A stretch of 64,000 nucleotides of DNA from Apoda limacodes (lineage: Eukaryota; Arthropoda; Insecta; Lepidoptera; Limacodidae), in contig OX291542.1 of assembly GCA_946406115.1 (NCBI GenBank), forward strand, positions 4,178,959 through 4,242,958, given 5' to 3'. Positions within the stretch are counted from its first letter, which is position 1. Each line of letters opens with the position of its first letter. Positions 22,550 to 36,000 of this stretch are shown here, one piece after another. Under the pieces are notes generated by a model that did no database searches, was not told where the DNA came from, and worked only from the letters and a program-made list of their open reading frames with translations. A program made the position numbers and the translations under genes.

Positions 22550-22930
22550 ATTAAATAGGCGAGTCGGACTCGCGCACGAAGGGTTCCGTACCATTATCTA
22601 TAAAAACGGCAAAAAATCAGGTTTGTTGTATCGGAGACCCCCTTAAATTTTTGTTTTATTTGAATTTAATTATTTATTTTTAAATTAACTATATAACTAA
22701 ATATTTTGTAAATATTTTAAGCGTCTACCTGTTGCCGTTATCAATATCGAGCAAAATCAAGCAAAAAAATCACATTTGTTGTTTGGGAGCCCCTTAGATA
22801 TTTATTTTATTCCGTTTTTTAGTATTTTCTTACAGATATTGTTTTACATTCCAATATATTTCAGACATAACATTTTTTTACTTTCTTGTATTTCAAAATA
22901 TAGCAGCGTTACCGAATGAATCGTGACTTG
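22550..22930 (+). repeat. GGGTTCCGT dispersed repeat, two partial copies
   Basis: GAGTCGGACTCGCGCACGAA then GGGTTCCGTACC and AAAAACGGCAAAAAATCA match the fuller copy at 54698-54986. From about 22745 a second piece (CAAAAAAATCACATTTGTTG, GGGAGCCCC) repeats the same section. Confidence 0.75.
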
Positions 22931-23219
22931 TATTTTTTTTTATTCTTATGGTTAAGTTTTAATTTTCTTTTCATTACGAAAACGACTTCTTAAGCTATAA
23001 CCATAGAAAATATATATATAAATAAAAAGAGACATTTATCAAAAACATTATTTATAAATTTTAATAAAAACCATTTTATTAAATTGCATGTGTTTTAATT
23101 CTTGCAAACAAAACAAAAAGTTCTCATACTAACTGGTCCTTTTCAGAGAGAACTAGATGTCAAAACATAAAAAAAGTAATACCTAACAAAAATACTCAAT
23201 TCGGAAATAGCGTGATTTG

Positions 23220-23295
23220 AACCATTGGCTCGCCGATTTTTAAGTCGCAGCGCCTATGGATCACACCACGGGACCACGGAGCAGATCACAATTAA
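23220..23295 (-). repeat. tRNA-like SINE head, antisense
   Basis: On the minus strand the sequence has GGTCCCGTGGTGTGATCC as an A-box candidate and AATGGTTCAAATCACGC as the B box. There is no clean cloverleaf. Confidence 0.35.
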
Positions 23296-23594
23296 TGCCA
23301 AATAAACAATACTTATGTAGAACAAACTGCAGTTTACACCTAATTAATTTGTTAGGTTAAGAAACCAAAAGATATAAGAACGGTTTAAATAAACTGGTTT
23401 GTGTAAAGAAAACTAAACCTAATTTCGTCGATTTAGGTTAATAATATTATTGGTAGTTCTGATAATGTTAATGTGTGAGTGCGACATTCACAGAATGGCT
23501 CCACGCAATTTTAACCTTTACACTATGCATGGACTTTAGCAAATGACTGTACATACATATACTTAAAACTATCCATACTATCCATGAATATAAT

Positions 23595-23960
23595 ATAATA
23601 ATAAATATTACAAATGCGAAAGTAACTCTGTCTGTTACCTCTTTACGCTCAAACCGCTGTACCGATTAAGATAAAATTTGGCATGGTGATAGTTTGAGTC
23701 CCGGCAAAGGACATAAACTACTTGAAAACGTCAAATATTATCCGTTTTTTTTTCCATAATTGAGGAGTTGCCAATGAAATGCTACACCGATGATCGAATT
23801 TAGGGAGGGTGAAACCGCGGGCCAAAGCTAGTGCATTATAAATAAATGCGATAGTATGACTGTTCGTTTGTCCCTGCATCACGCCACAAAGGAGCATCCA
23901 ATTGAGCTAAAAAAAAAACTTCGCACCGGGATAGTTGAAGAGACGGAGAAGGACGTAAGC
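23595..23960 (-). repeat. TTATAATATTAG-family repeats ending GCTAGT
   Basis: ATTACAAATGCGAAAGTAAC at 23609 leads to AAATTTGGCATGGTGATAG and ends CCGCGGGCCAAAGCTAGT at 23833. A second diverged start (ATTATAAATAAATGCGATAG) follows at once. Coding sequence is absent. Confidence 0.6.
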
Positions 23961-24619
23961 TTAACTTTTATTCCGTAAAAAATAGAAGTTCATGCAGGAA
24001 TGACCAAGTTAACAGTTATTCACAAATTTTAAATATTTTCGTTCTAATACTTCTTATGTTTGTAAAATATTTAGTTACCTCGGGAACCTTAGAGTTATAA
24101 CGTTAAGTATCGCTACTAGGTATTTTATGTGATGTTAATTAGTAACGTTATAAAATAAAAGACAGCAAACAAGTTTTGTGAAGGGTAAACCATCGCAAAC
24201 CTGTTTTAATTGTTTTTTAAACGCTTGTAGCAAAATGTCCACTTGAACGAAACTAATTATATTTAACCGACTTGAAATAAAAGGTTATCAATTTGTTGGT
24301 ATGTAATATTGTTTGTAGGTATGTAATATTGTTAGAAAGCTAGTCTATGTGGGCTGATAAGGCAACAGATGAATCGAATTTCATAAGTACATATATATGT
24401 ATATGTAGATATGTATGTTTGTCTATGTATTTCTTAGAGACGAGTGAACTGATTTTTATTAAATTGCTTACCGTTCAACTTAGGGAACATGCAAGTTTCA
24501 TTAAAATCGGTTCATTAGTTTCCAAGATATAAAATAAGTGTGTAGAAAATACTAGAAAAACACGTGCAATCCTAAGCGGAAGTTATTATATGTCTATGTT
24601 ACTCGATATCTTTGCCGAT

Positions 24620-24730
24620 TTTATACTACTAAGGTGGCAAACTTGCAGACGGCCCGCCTGATGTTAATGTTTAGCGGTCACCGTAGCCTACGGACGCTTG
24701 CAAACGCCATCAACACATATAGGCGACCAT
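24620..24730 (-). mobile_element. LINE-A 3'-end fragment
   Basis: ACTACTAAGGTGGCAAACTT and AGCGGTCACCGTAGCCTACG GACGCTTGCAA match the LINE-A 3' UTR in reverse, with a short inserted duplication of the TGTTAATG type. Confidence 0.75.
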
Positions 24731-24779
24731 TAAAACTCTATACACTGCCTTCTTACATGACCCTATTACTTTTTTAATT

Positions 24780-26320
24780 AATAAAATTTAATTTTTTCCC
24801 TAAATTATTATAAAATTTTAATTTTTTTAATCAATAATAAATTAATTAAGTATGTCCATAATTTCCAAGCAGGTAACAACAAATAATTAAAATAAAAAAA
24901 AAAAAAATTTTTGGTGGGTTTTTGAAGGCGGTGTAATTTATTACAAACAGTGTTGGTTGATTAGAAGCACCCGCTTGCTTCAGTATACAGTTTGTTAAAA
25001 ACTCGCGCGACAAGTTATATAAAGAACATAACATAAAATATTAAATTATTTTCAGCGAAAAGGTTGTTTAAAAAAGGTTCATTCTATAAGCAGTTACGTT
25101 TTTTTTGTTGCGATGATTAACTTACCTTTAGCAATACGCCTTAAAAAAACAAACAAACGGACCAAAGAGGACACAGAACACAAGCGACTTGGAAACTGTA
25201 CGTCGTTACACTAGTGTAATATGGATGTTGAAATTCCAACATGTTTTATATCCATATCCAGGTCCAGGGGGATAACAATCGAACTTAGTTTCAATGCTAA
25301 TACGGTTTCAATTTAGTTCAGTGCCAAGTTTCAACTCGATCTTTACCACAACTTTCCGAACCATATTGTAATGGGATCGAAATTAGAATTGCAGTCAAGT
25401 AACAACCCTATATCAAGATGGTCTTTAGTTACAAACAATAGAAAAAAATAAATAAAACCATTTTAAAAGCACACGTGATATGTCTTACAAACATCTTTGG
25501 TCCCTAGTAAGTAAAATAATCTTTATTAGTATTAAAATGAAATACGACAATTTCATTCTCGATTCTGATAATGTCAAAATAGCGTCAAGAATACCAAATT
25601 AAGTAAATACTACTGATTTTATTACCGAAATTGGCCACCAAATTCAGTTCTCGATAGATTTGCAGCAATTTGATTCAATTGTGGCTCTACAATTGTGCCC
25701 ACCAATCTGTAATATGTCTCAATCGTTGCAGGATTTCACGGTTGAAATTGGTTTCAAGAGTTAGCGCGCGGGTGTCGACAACGGTTTGGTTGTTTAATAA
25801 ATTATTTCAAATCACATTTTACAATCTAAACACTGACCTAGACGGGTTAGTAAATCTAAGAAGAAAAAAAAGTTAAAATCTGGTTTTTTTTTCGAGGCTC
25901 TGGTTCTAAATTAAATCTTTTTTTATCCTTGCTAATTAAATAAAACTTTTTTTTTATAATAATAATCATTTTGGTGACGTAGACGTAGGTGACTTAGAAC
26001 AGATACGCGAATAGTTTGACCCTATACATTGTCTAATCAAATACTATAAAATTACATTTTTTAGGGATAAATATCTGAATCCGTAGAGTGTGCCAGTATC
26101 CTATTGCATTGTATAAGTTGAAATTTATTGTCAAAATTCTTGTTTTTCATACAAATGTTAAACATTTCTTAGGATTTTAGAAAACTTCAGAAGAACATAA
26201 ATCACGTCCATAATATTTTACGAAAAATTGACCTGGAAAAGTAGGTTTTTCAGATGTCCTACTCAGGGTGTCCTACTAAAATACATCGGTCAGTTAACCA
26301 GGTGGGAGCCAGACTGTTTA
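24780..26320. other. AT-rich intergenic stretch, nothing recognised
   Basis: Poly-A/T tracts only (for example 24893-24906). Several short frames show no family resemblance. Confidence 0.35.
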
Positions 26321-26329
26321 GAAAATCTT

Positions 26330-26430
26330 TTCTTATTGGGCACGTGGCAGGCAAAAGAAGCTTAGGCGGATTGTAAACCCGCTGGACGGACGTGGTAAAG
26401 TAGGTGACCAACCGCAACATACATGCGTCC
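26330..26430 (+). pseudogene. RTE-type LINE C-terminal relic
   Basis: Translation reads VAGKRSLGGL, stop, TRWTDVVK, which resembles the C-terminal GKRSxGRPxTRWTDDLV block of RTE polymerases. About 100 bp only, with in-frame stops. Confidence 0.45.
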
Positions 26431-26869
26431 ATCCATCCATTAACATGATAAGGAATTCTTAATGGATAGATTATAGCTCTAGCTCTATAGCTCTAGCTCT
26501 AAAGTATCTCTTTCCAACGTGTTTGTCGAGTTATTGGATGCTGTTTCTGGACTACGGATACCGAACCTGATCTTCTAACTCGAACACTTTGATACTCAGA
26601 AAGCTCTTTCAAGATTCAAGATCACAAATTAAATATTCATATATAACCAATGAATAATAATTATTTAATGTAATTTTATGACAGCATAAGCTTAGTTTTA
26701 GGGTCCCGTAACACCTGTTGGGTACCTTAACGTCAAAATTAGAGCTGCCATTCGTTCATATTAACGGTAGATTAAAATAAGACAATAATTAAAAAAAAGT
26801 CAAAATTTTATTAGTTACCTTTTTATTATACATATATTTTTATATTATTTTTAGGAAAGTTATTGAGTT

Positions 26870-27021
26870 CTAATCAACAATAAGATTTCTGAATGTTCCT
26901 AAAATGCCAAGATTTTCTGTTAAATCTTCGACAGGTCTACGCAACTCATCAGTATCTGCCTGCTTCATCTCCCGGAGATAATTTTAATGTTCTTGTGAAC
27001 TCAAAACTTCAAGCCATTCAT
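26870..27021 (-). pseudogene. CRAL-TRIO last exon with premature stop
   Basis: The acceptor TTGCAG precedes ATGAATGG; with the upstream G this gives DEWLEVLSSQEH, then TAA, then NYLREMKQADTDELRRP and the C-terminus ILGTFRNLIVD ending at TAG 26870-26872. The family normally ends GSFRxLxID, so the exon is full length apart from the stop. Confidence 0.75.
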
Positions 27022-30000
27022 CTGCAACATACACAATCCACAAAAAATCAATCATACTTTTACCAAAGAAAATACACTACACTGATGGTGGCGTTGTCGT
27101 CGACCAGCGCGGTCATCATTTGTCTTCTCTCGCATAAAGAGTGCGGGCAGCTCGACTTAGTCACCGCCAACTGCGCGGCCGTTCTTGAAGGTTTTTTTTT
27201 TTATACCACTAGGGTGGCAAACAAGCTTACGGTCCACCTGATAGTAAGCGGTCACCGTAGCCTAAAAACGCTTGCTACACCAGGGGTATCACTCACGCAT
27301 TGCCGAACTTTCAAAAATCGAATAATTTCTTTCATGAAGAAGCCCATACTGTAGTCCTTACACAAAATATTGGCAGGCAACTCATTCTATAACTTTTATT
27401 TGAAACAGACTTATGGAAACAGTCTCAATTACGACAGACTAGAATTCAAGAAAAATAAAATATGTATGCAAGTAGTTCTTACCTCTACAGACTTGTGAAA
27501 ATACTTACATACATTTTTCTTTCGAATTCTAGAGTCTTGCGTACTCGAGACTGTTTCCAATAACCTCTGTTTAACCGAACGATCTCTGTCTTGATCTGAA
27601 CTGAACTTTCTATCAGCAGCGGTTATTGGTCTGACGAGCGATGTAGAATCATTGGCACTTTAGTTTGCTAACTATTTGTATTTGATTCTTCGATAAATTT
27701 CCTCACTCTGAATTTTATCATGCAAAGAAAAAACCAATATAGCTCTGAGCAACTCAGAGGCCAACAGCTAGAGACCACGTTTTTGACAGTCATCACTAGC
27801 AATACACTCTGGTTGTAGACTTTCGTCTTTAGTCACTGAGGTAGAAATGAATGAAAAGATATTCCCGAACGCTGCCCAGCCGAACTGATAAGGTTTTAGA
27901 AGGTTTATTCTCATAAGAATGTTACAAATGTCACAGCTTTAAAATAATAAGTGGTTAAATAAATTACAGGGACAGAGTTTTATTATTAGCCCCCAACTTT
28001 TAGTTACTGACAAACTAATAGGAGAAAAACAGCAATTTAAACTTAATCTTATATTTAACCAAGTCTTACCACAAAGCTTCAGCAATGGCCTTTCTTCACC
28101 GCCGTATTCTTTCGGCAGAACATTCTTTGGAATTACATCGTGAAGGGATTCAACATTCTTATGTACTTGAATTCTTCCACTCATCTTAGAGCTCAGTATT
28201 TGTTTCAAAACCGTAACAACTCCTTCAACCATCTTCGAAGGGGTGAAAATATGAATACCTTTTAGTCGAGTCCCAAAGCCTTCGAACCAGACGAATTAGA
28301 AACGTCCAAAAAATTTAGTTTTAATCTCAGACCAAGAAATTTTTTTAAAAAAATGTGGTTTTGTTTAGTTAGATGCAGCTTGTTGCATTACGTATAGGTA
28401 TTACCTCAGAGCTAGTTCTTTGTCATGTTTTGTAGATATAAGCCAACGAGGGGCGATACGGAACGGACGTGTTTTGAATGAAATACGAGACCAATTTTGA
28501 TGTAGTTAGTTGATTTACTTAGAGCAAGTTGTCTGTTATGTTCTGCGGTTGTAGACTACCAGAGGGTGCTGCACTGTATCTGTTTCTTCAAAACTCTAAA
28601 ATTTCTTTCTTATTGGTTTATTTTATTGCAAGAAAGTCCTCAAAGATGACTTATACGTCTAGATACCGTGTCCAAAACAGCATTAAACGGAGTATTGCGA
28701 GCCATTTTGCTATCAAAGTGTATGTAAATCAACTAATACGACTATTATTTTAACATTTGTGTGCATAGTTTCGGTGTTACCAATCTTAAAGTGATAACCC
28801 CAAAATGGAGAGTTCTTACAAGTTATTTTCACTTGATGACCCCTGTGGTGACACATTGCATAGGTATATTGAGATAGAACGTAAACCTTTCTACGAAGGT
28901 AGCAATCCGTTGACCATGGCCATGTAATGGATTTTAAAACCTTAAAGTAGGTTCCAAATATTGTATACTGTAGTGCCAGAATATAGATCGATGCACAAAA
29001 TAAAACTGTACTTTACTTCTGTCTTTGCCGTGTACGTTATTCATAGGTCCCGCCATGTGACAATAGCCGTGTTTTGTTGACAAGATTTTTTTAACATAGA
29101 AAGCAATCGCATCACAGAGCCATTGAAATCGTTTTGTTCGCTAAATGTCAACTAACAAAATAGCTGTTCACTTTTTTTAAAGAACATCCACTGTTCTACC
29201 TCCTGAGCATGTGCAGCCAATGCGTTAGAGCGCAATCATTTTTGTTCAACAGATAGATAGAATGCGCGCATAGAAAGCATAGAGCGCATTCAATGTGTAA
29301 ATATTAGAATAATTACTAAATTTCTTTTGCGAAAGCGATATTGCTAATATTGTTAGAGCGGCCGCGCGGAACCGCAAGAATCGAATCACAGCGCTATTAT
29401 TTAATTAACTACAATTTTCTCAATTAATATTTATCATAAATTTCACAGTGTTCTGTAAGTAACAACCAAAACTAAAGCCCTCTTAAATTTTTAGTTTTTG
29501 CTTTTATATTTCTATTATTAGTTAGGAAAACCGCCTGTATAACACATATTCTGAGAAAATTTGAGGCTTTTGTCTACTTCGAGCTCTTTAAAGGTCAGCG
29601 TAGGCTTTGCAATAGGACTCCTGAATTAGAATGAGTGCCTGATAAAACAATTGCGACACTAAAGTTAAAATTTTTACTTCCCTAAACCTATCCATCAGAG
29701 ATATCCTAGATCCTAATTTATAAATAGCACTAATTGCCCTTTTTGTAACAAAAATATTGTATTTACATCAGTAGCGCTACCCCACAATAGGATACCATAT
29801 GTCATTAAACTATGGAAATAGCTAAAATATACTGTTTTTGCAGTGTCGACATCGGTCAATTGTCTTATTTTCTTGATCGCATACACAGCAGAGCTAAGTT
29901 TTTTGGCTAGGTTATGAATATGAGGACCCCATTGAAGTTTGGAGTCCAGCGTTATGCCAAGAAAGACTGTTGAATTAACAAGTTCTAATTGCTCGCCATT

Positions 30001-33000
30001 AATATTAATACATGTCTGTCTCTGACTAACATTTGGTAATGTAAATTTAACACATTTGGTTTTTTTTTCATTAAGTAACAAATTATTAGCGTTAAACCAA
30101 TTTACAATTTTAGAAAGGGCATTATTTAATTCATTATAACATGTCTGTCGTCTCTTAACTTTAAAAAGCAAAGAGGTGTCATCAGCAAATAAGACAATGT
30201 CATGGTTTTTTACATTATATGGGAGATCATTAATGTAAATAAGAAATAGAAAAGGACCTAAAATTGAGCCCTGAGGGACTCCTATAGTGACTGCTGATCC
30301 CGGAGATCTTTCACCGTTGACATCTATTTTCTGTACTCTCCTACTCATATAGGATGTCAAAAGGTCGAGAGCTTTGCCTCTAATACCATAGTGATGTAGC
30401 TTCCTGATGAGATTTTCATGTTGCACAGTCAAATGCCTTAGATAAATCACAAAACACTCCAAGGGCGTCATGCGAATCCTCCCAGGCGTTATATATATTT
30501 TTTAATAGTGCCACTCCTGCATCGGTTGTGGAACGGCCTTTCATAAAGCCAAACTGTTTACTACTAAGTAGCTCATTAATACAGAAATGGCTTAACATTT
30601 GACAAAGTATGATTTTTTCAAAAACTTTACTGAGTATAGGTAGTATTGAAATAGACCGAAAATTATTAGGATCTGTTGAACTACCTGATTTAAAAAGAGG
30701 TATAACTTTGCTAAGTTTCATCTCATCAGGAAACACACCACTATCAACACAACTATTAAATATAATGGCTTAGGGTTGTGCTATAACATGAATAATTGAA
30801 TTTATAGTTTTTACAGAAAGTCCCCAAAGGTCTGTGGTGTTTTTAATTTCTAATGTTTTAAATGTATTAATTATATCTGTAGGACTAATGTTTTTAAATA
30901 CAAAGGGAACGTTACATTCAGGAACACTAGTTTTTAATAATTTTTCTGCTAAGATTGGACTTGAGTTTAGATGTTCAGTTGTTTTGAATGGGATATTCCT
31001 AAAAAACTGTTCAAAGGCAACTGCTACCTCAGAATTTGTTTTAAAACTAGCATCATCTACAATCAACTCAAAGTCCTGACAAGAATTCCTAGCTTTAACA
31101 GTTTCATTATTTATTATGTTCCATGTAGTTTTTATTTTATTTGTTGAATTTTTTACTTTATGTCTGAGGTGAATTGCTTTTGCAACAAGACAGACCTTTT
31201 TAAAGGTTTTTGAGTATTTTTTTAAATATTCCCTAAATATTTGGCTATTATTATATGTTTTTTCTTTATATAATTCATACAGTTTACGCCTACTTTTATG
31301 AATACCCTGGGGTAGCCCATTCACTAAAACTAAAGCGACTGGAAATAAGTTTCTTTTTTGCAGTAAATATTTTATTATACTCTGTAGTAATAGTGTCAAG
31401 AACAGTATTATACATATCATTTGGGTCGCCATTTCGCCAAAGCAAATCTGGAAGTTTATGCATTAAGTTAGATTTAAATGATTCAACCCGTTTAGTTGTT
31501 ATTGGTATAAATTTAATTTCCTTTTTAGTAATACTATTCTTTCTTTCTAAAACCACTAACTGTCCACAATGATCTGACTCTAGATTGCTTATAATTGATT
31601 TTTGAATTGGTTTTATGTCAGTAAATATATTGTCGATGCAAGTGGCACTGGATACAGCAATTCTAGTTGGTTCACAAAACAAATTATTTAAATTAAAAGA
31701 CTGAAATTAGGCAAGCAATCTGGTGCTTAATGAGCTATTTTCCAAAATGTTTATATTGAAGTCTCCACAAACAATGATTTGTTTATTGGAATTGCTGATT
31801 TTATTCCATAAATAATTCAAAATTATCATAAATTGCACAAGGCGGCTTGTATACACTCACAACAATGAGATGCTCAACTTCTATACAGGACAGCTCGGCA
31901 GTTCGCTCAACTGAGAGGCTCACATTGTCTTTAGGTTCCTTAAACTTTAGCTGTTTATTAACTAAAATTATCCACCATGGATAGCATTTACTCGGCTGAA
32001 CGAACTTCCCACCTGGTGATTAGTGAAATTGAACATAAACTGATGGCTGCGTAGCCAGTGTTCAATGATACATAAAATGTCAATCTTTTGGCAGTTTATG
32101 AACAATTCTATTTCTTGTTCTTTCTGAGACATTCCTTGTATATTCTGATGCACCAGGTTCAATGGAATATTATTTTTAGTATGACAAAGTTTATTTTTTT
32201 GTATCTGTTTGCATAAAACTTGAGTAGACATAGATTGTTCAAAAATCCAATTACTTCTTTCTTGAAAAACCCCAAACTGTAGGCCTTAGAGAAAACCCTG
32301 GCAGGGAGCTCATTCCACAACCTTCCGGGGGCTTAAAATTCTTAAGGGCTGAATATGGTTCGTTCTAAGAATCATACACAAACTTATTTTCAGACTTTAG
32401 TGAAATTTTACCTAAGTTGAATGTACTATAGGCACAACTGCGCCTCGAGCTAATTATACCTAGTCACAATCATCAAAACCGCTGTTTTGTATTCCCCATT
32501 TTTCTCGCCCAACTTTCAATGGTTGGGACCATATTGTATAGAAATTACTTATCCTGGAAGTTAATGAATTCTTCTATGTATGTATGTTGTTGTTTTCTTA
32601 AAAAATAGTTTACATATTCGTACAAAGCATCTCTGAAAATGTTATAACAAAAAGGGAATTTTATGGACTTTTGCATGGCCCAGTCATTTCTATCATATTA
32701 AATAAATATAGGTCTAATGGCGAAATCCAGGCAGGAAACCGGGGAAAACGCTTGTATGGGGAAAAGCAGACTGATATTTCCTCTTAACAATTTTTACGAA
32801 AATATAAGATTCACAAGTAGTCACAAATACATACTTACAATAACACCGAACCTTAAAAAATCTAAAGTCGTCGAGACATTCAAGTACTTATTATTTACTT
32901 TTAAAATTAACACTCTGTAGAGATCTTTGGTGCATTGGGGAAGAACAGCCACATTACTGAAAAAAAAACTTTTGTTAGCCAACACTGTTCTATACTTAAT

Positions 33001-36000
33001 TTTAAAATAGTTTTTTTAAATAAATGACAAATTAACAAAAGCTTTGTTAATAACATCGTTGTAGCGAGTATGAATTATAACTTCAACTTCACCTGTCTGC
33101 CAAATGTCGGTTCAGCGCTGAAGTCGATAATACGGTAGGCCTAATCATGTCTAATTAAAAAAACTATCTTAACTAAACCTATCATTCAGCAATGCATCAG
33201 AGCAAAGTTTTAATTTTCCTGTAGTGCTGACTGATGCTGTAGTAATTCTGTACGACAGTTAAATGCATACTACATATGGATTTGTTAGTTTGTTTTAGGA
33301 TAATTACTTACTTCCCGTAAAATTTCTAACTTGAACGTCAAATATTTGCCTAAAGAAAAAAAACAAGTTCAAAAACTAAAGCCCAACTACAGAAAAAATC
33401 ACGTTCTATATAGTACGAAACAAGAATATAATCTTATTCGAAATTCTTATCTACCTACTAGAGGCAAGTCGTTGTCGCGCGCCATCCTGGTTGTTAACCA
33501 CCACCACTCAGATTTGTTTTTAATCAAATTCAAAAAAAGGAGAAGATATTCAATTCGGTTTTATCTTTTTTTCATTCGGTTGTATTTTTTTTTTTAATGT
33601 TTGTTACCTCAGATCTCCGTCATTTATAAACCGATTCGGAATTTTTTATTCGGAAGGACTAACCAACAGTTGACGCCATTTTAATTTAGTAAGGATTGGT
33701 TCTAGAAAACCAGAGTTAATTGAGAAAATGTTTTCAAGTCGTATCATTTTTAGACAAGCTTTGCCGGTATTTACGTCTAGACTGGCCATCTAAGTTTCTG
33801 CGTGGCGGAGGCACCACTGTAAATGAGATTAAAAAAACAATATACTAGTCGCTCCGCATTTCAATATGTGCTAACTTTATAACGCGCACTCTGGTTGCCT
33901 CGACATTCTGGCTTCCATTTCTCGGCTGGGTGCACACTGCGGCGCGCGCGGCGTGGTGTGGTGCGTATACAAAATGTAACGCATCAGATTTGATGCACGC
34001 TTTTAATTTGAATTGTATTATTAATTTATTGTATTACTTTGAGTTTGATGGAGATTATTCGCCTTAAAATTCACTTAAGCCATACGAGTGGCTATCTGTA
34101 AAAACAAAAAAAACCTTTATCTGTAAAACGCGTAGTGACAACATTTCTTCACCGTGTTTCCAGCACTATTGCAGCGATCTGAGGATGTTTTTGCGTATTG
34201 CGTAGGGTTTAATTAATATACTTAAGAGGATACACTATGCGGCGCCTCGCAGCGGGCTTCATACCAACGAATTTCTCATTTGTTTTTGATATTATTGATT
34301 ATTGATATGATTGATATATTAATCACTGTGAAGTTTCTGAGTCATCCTCCTAAGCCGAATACCTGTGTCTGTGGTTTTTCCAAAATCTTGTCAAACGTGT
34401 TAACTAGAAATCTTTTTGAAGTGAAAATTTCTTTAGCGGCGCTGTGCACTTTTTTTGTGATGGGTAAAATCTGTTAAACTCGCGTCAGGTCACGTGTTCT
34501 GATCGACAATTCGTAAGATGTCACTCGCGTTAGGACACGTGACCTTTATTTACATTAGGTTAGTTTTTATTTTTAGTATATGGCGATTATGAGTAGTACA
34601 GGGAGGTTGGATATGGGATTTTAATTCTATGACAGATTGAGCTGTCAAATATACAACGTCAAAAAAGTAAATAAACAAAAGTTATTATTTTTGATAAATA
34701 AATATGGATAAGAAGTGATGGGAAGTAAAAAGCCAGTGTGTTTTCACTTCTGCCGGCACTCCCGGAGTGCACCCGTTTTTTTTTTTAAACCATTTGTATT
34801 AAAATCTAGAATCCTGTATAACTTTTGAACTATAAAATTTGATAGAAAACTGGTACACTGCAGACCTAGTTATTTATTACTAGAACATGTCGTCAAAATT
34901 TCGTCGTGTTGGATCAGCAAATGTCAAAACCAAATAAGAAATTAGTTTGTATGAAGACCGCTGCGAGGTGCTGCGAAGTGTATCCTCTTAAGTGCATAGT
35001 GTGCAAAAATCCTGTTCGGAAACAAACCGCAGCTAATCTGTAGCAGACCACAAAATCCGCATGCGATTCTATCTCGCAGTGCGCGCGATTTCGTTGTGTC
35101 ATTCACACCTTACAATTTTGTAAAAAAAAAAACCCACCGCATTTTACCGAAGTGCCTTACAAAATCGATGACCCTTTTGACATTTTATGCATTTGACATC
35201 ATCCCTAAAAAAACTGATTTTGACGTTTCAATTTATAGGGTTCCATTGTTAAAACCGAATGCTATTTACTGTTAATCTACAGCTACGTCATATCTATGCG
35301 TCCATCATATTAAATATGAGGTGTATGTGGTAAGAGTTCCGTAGCCTGCAGTCTTGCAGAGATTTAATTCTCAATCAAACTACGTTCGAGGCTTGGACCA
35401 CGGCTAGTAATAAAAGGGATCCGAATATTTATGAGTTAAAAAGCAAATTAAATGCTGCCACGAGGAATGGTGACAAAGGCAAGTGGCAGAGATAAATTCC
35501 AATTCATCGGCAAAACGCGAGGGTGACTTGTGAGCTATCGTTTTGGGAGTCGGGCTTCTGGTCGCTTGCTGAAGCTGCCGAAGGGAACTTTTGCCAGTCG
35601 TCGTTGCGTAAAGCTGATGGTGACTTGACCAGTAATGCTAAAGAGAAAGCCGATCTATTGAGCAGTCTCTTTGCCTCAAACTCGAATATGAACGACGAAG
35701 GCACTGTACCACCTACTATACCGTGGTGCAGTAAGTTCCAAGATTATTTGCAAGTCAAGGTGAAGCTGGCGTCCAAAAAACTTGGTGTACTCAACAAGCA
35801 AAGGTTGCTGCTTTACGATTCGCATGTTTGGCCCAATATAGAGTACTGCCGCCATCTCTGGGCGGGTGCTTGGCCCATCAGGCTCGGTTCAACGACGGGC
35901 CGTGAGAACTATCGTAGATCCTAAACTCATTTGGCGTATTGAGCCCTTAATTCTGAGGAGAGACTTTGCCTCCCCGTGTGTGTTCTACTGCTTGCACAAT

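Noticed and set aside
33095..33165. Minus-strand candidate for the missing CRAL-TRIO exon (AYRIIDF)
   Set aside because: The frame that would join exon 2 gives no CRAL-TRIO motif and hits a stop; the resemblance is only a few residues.
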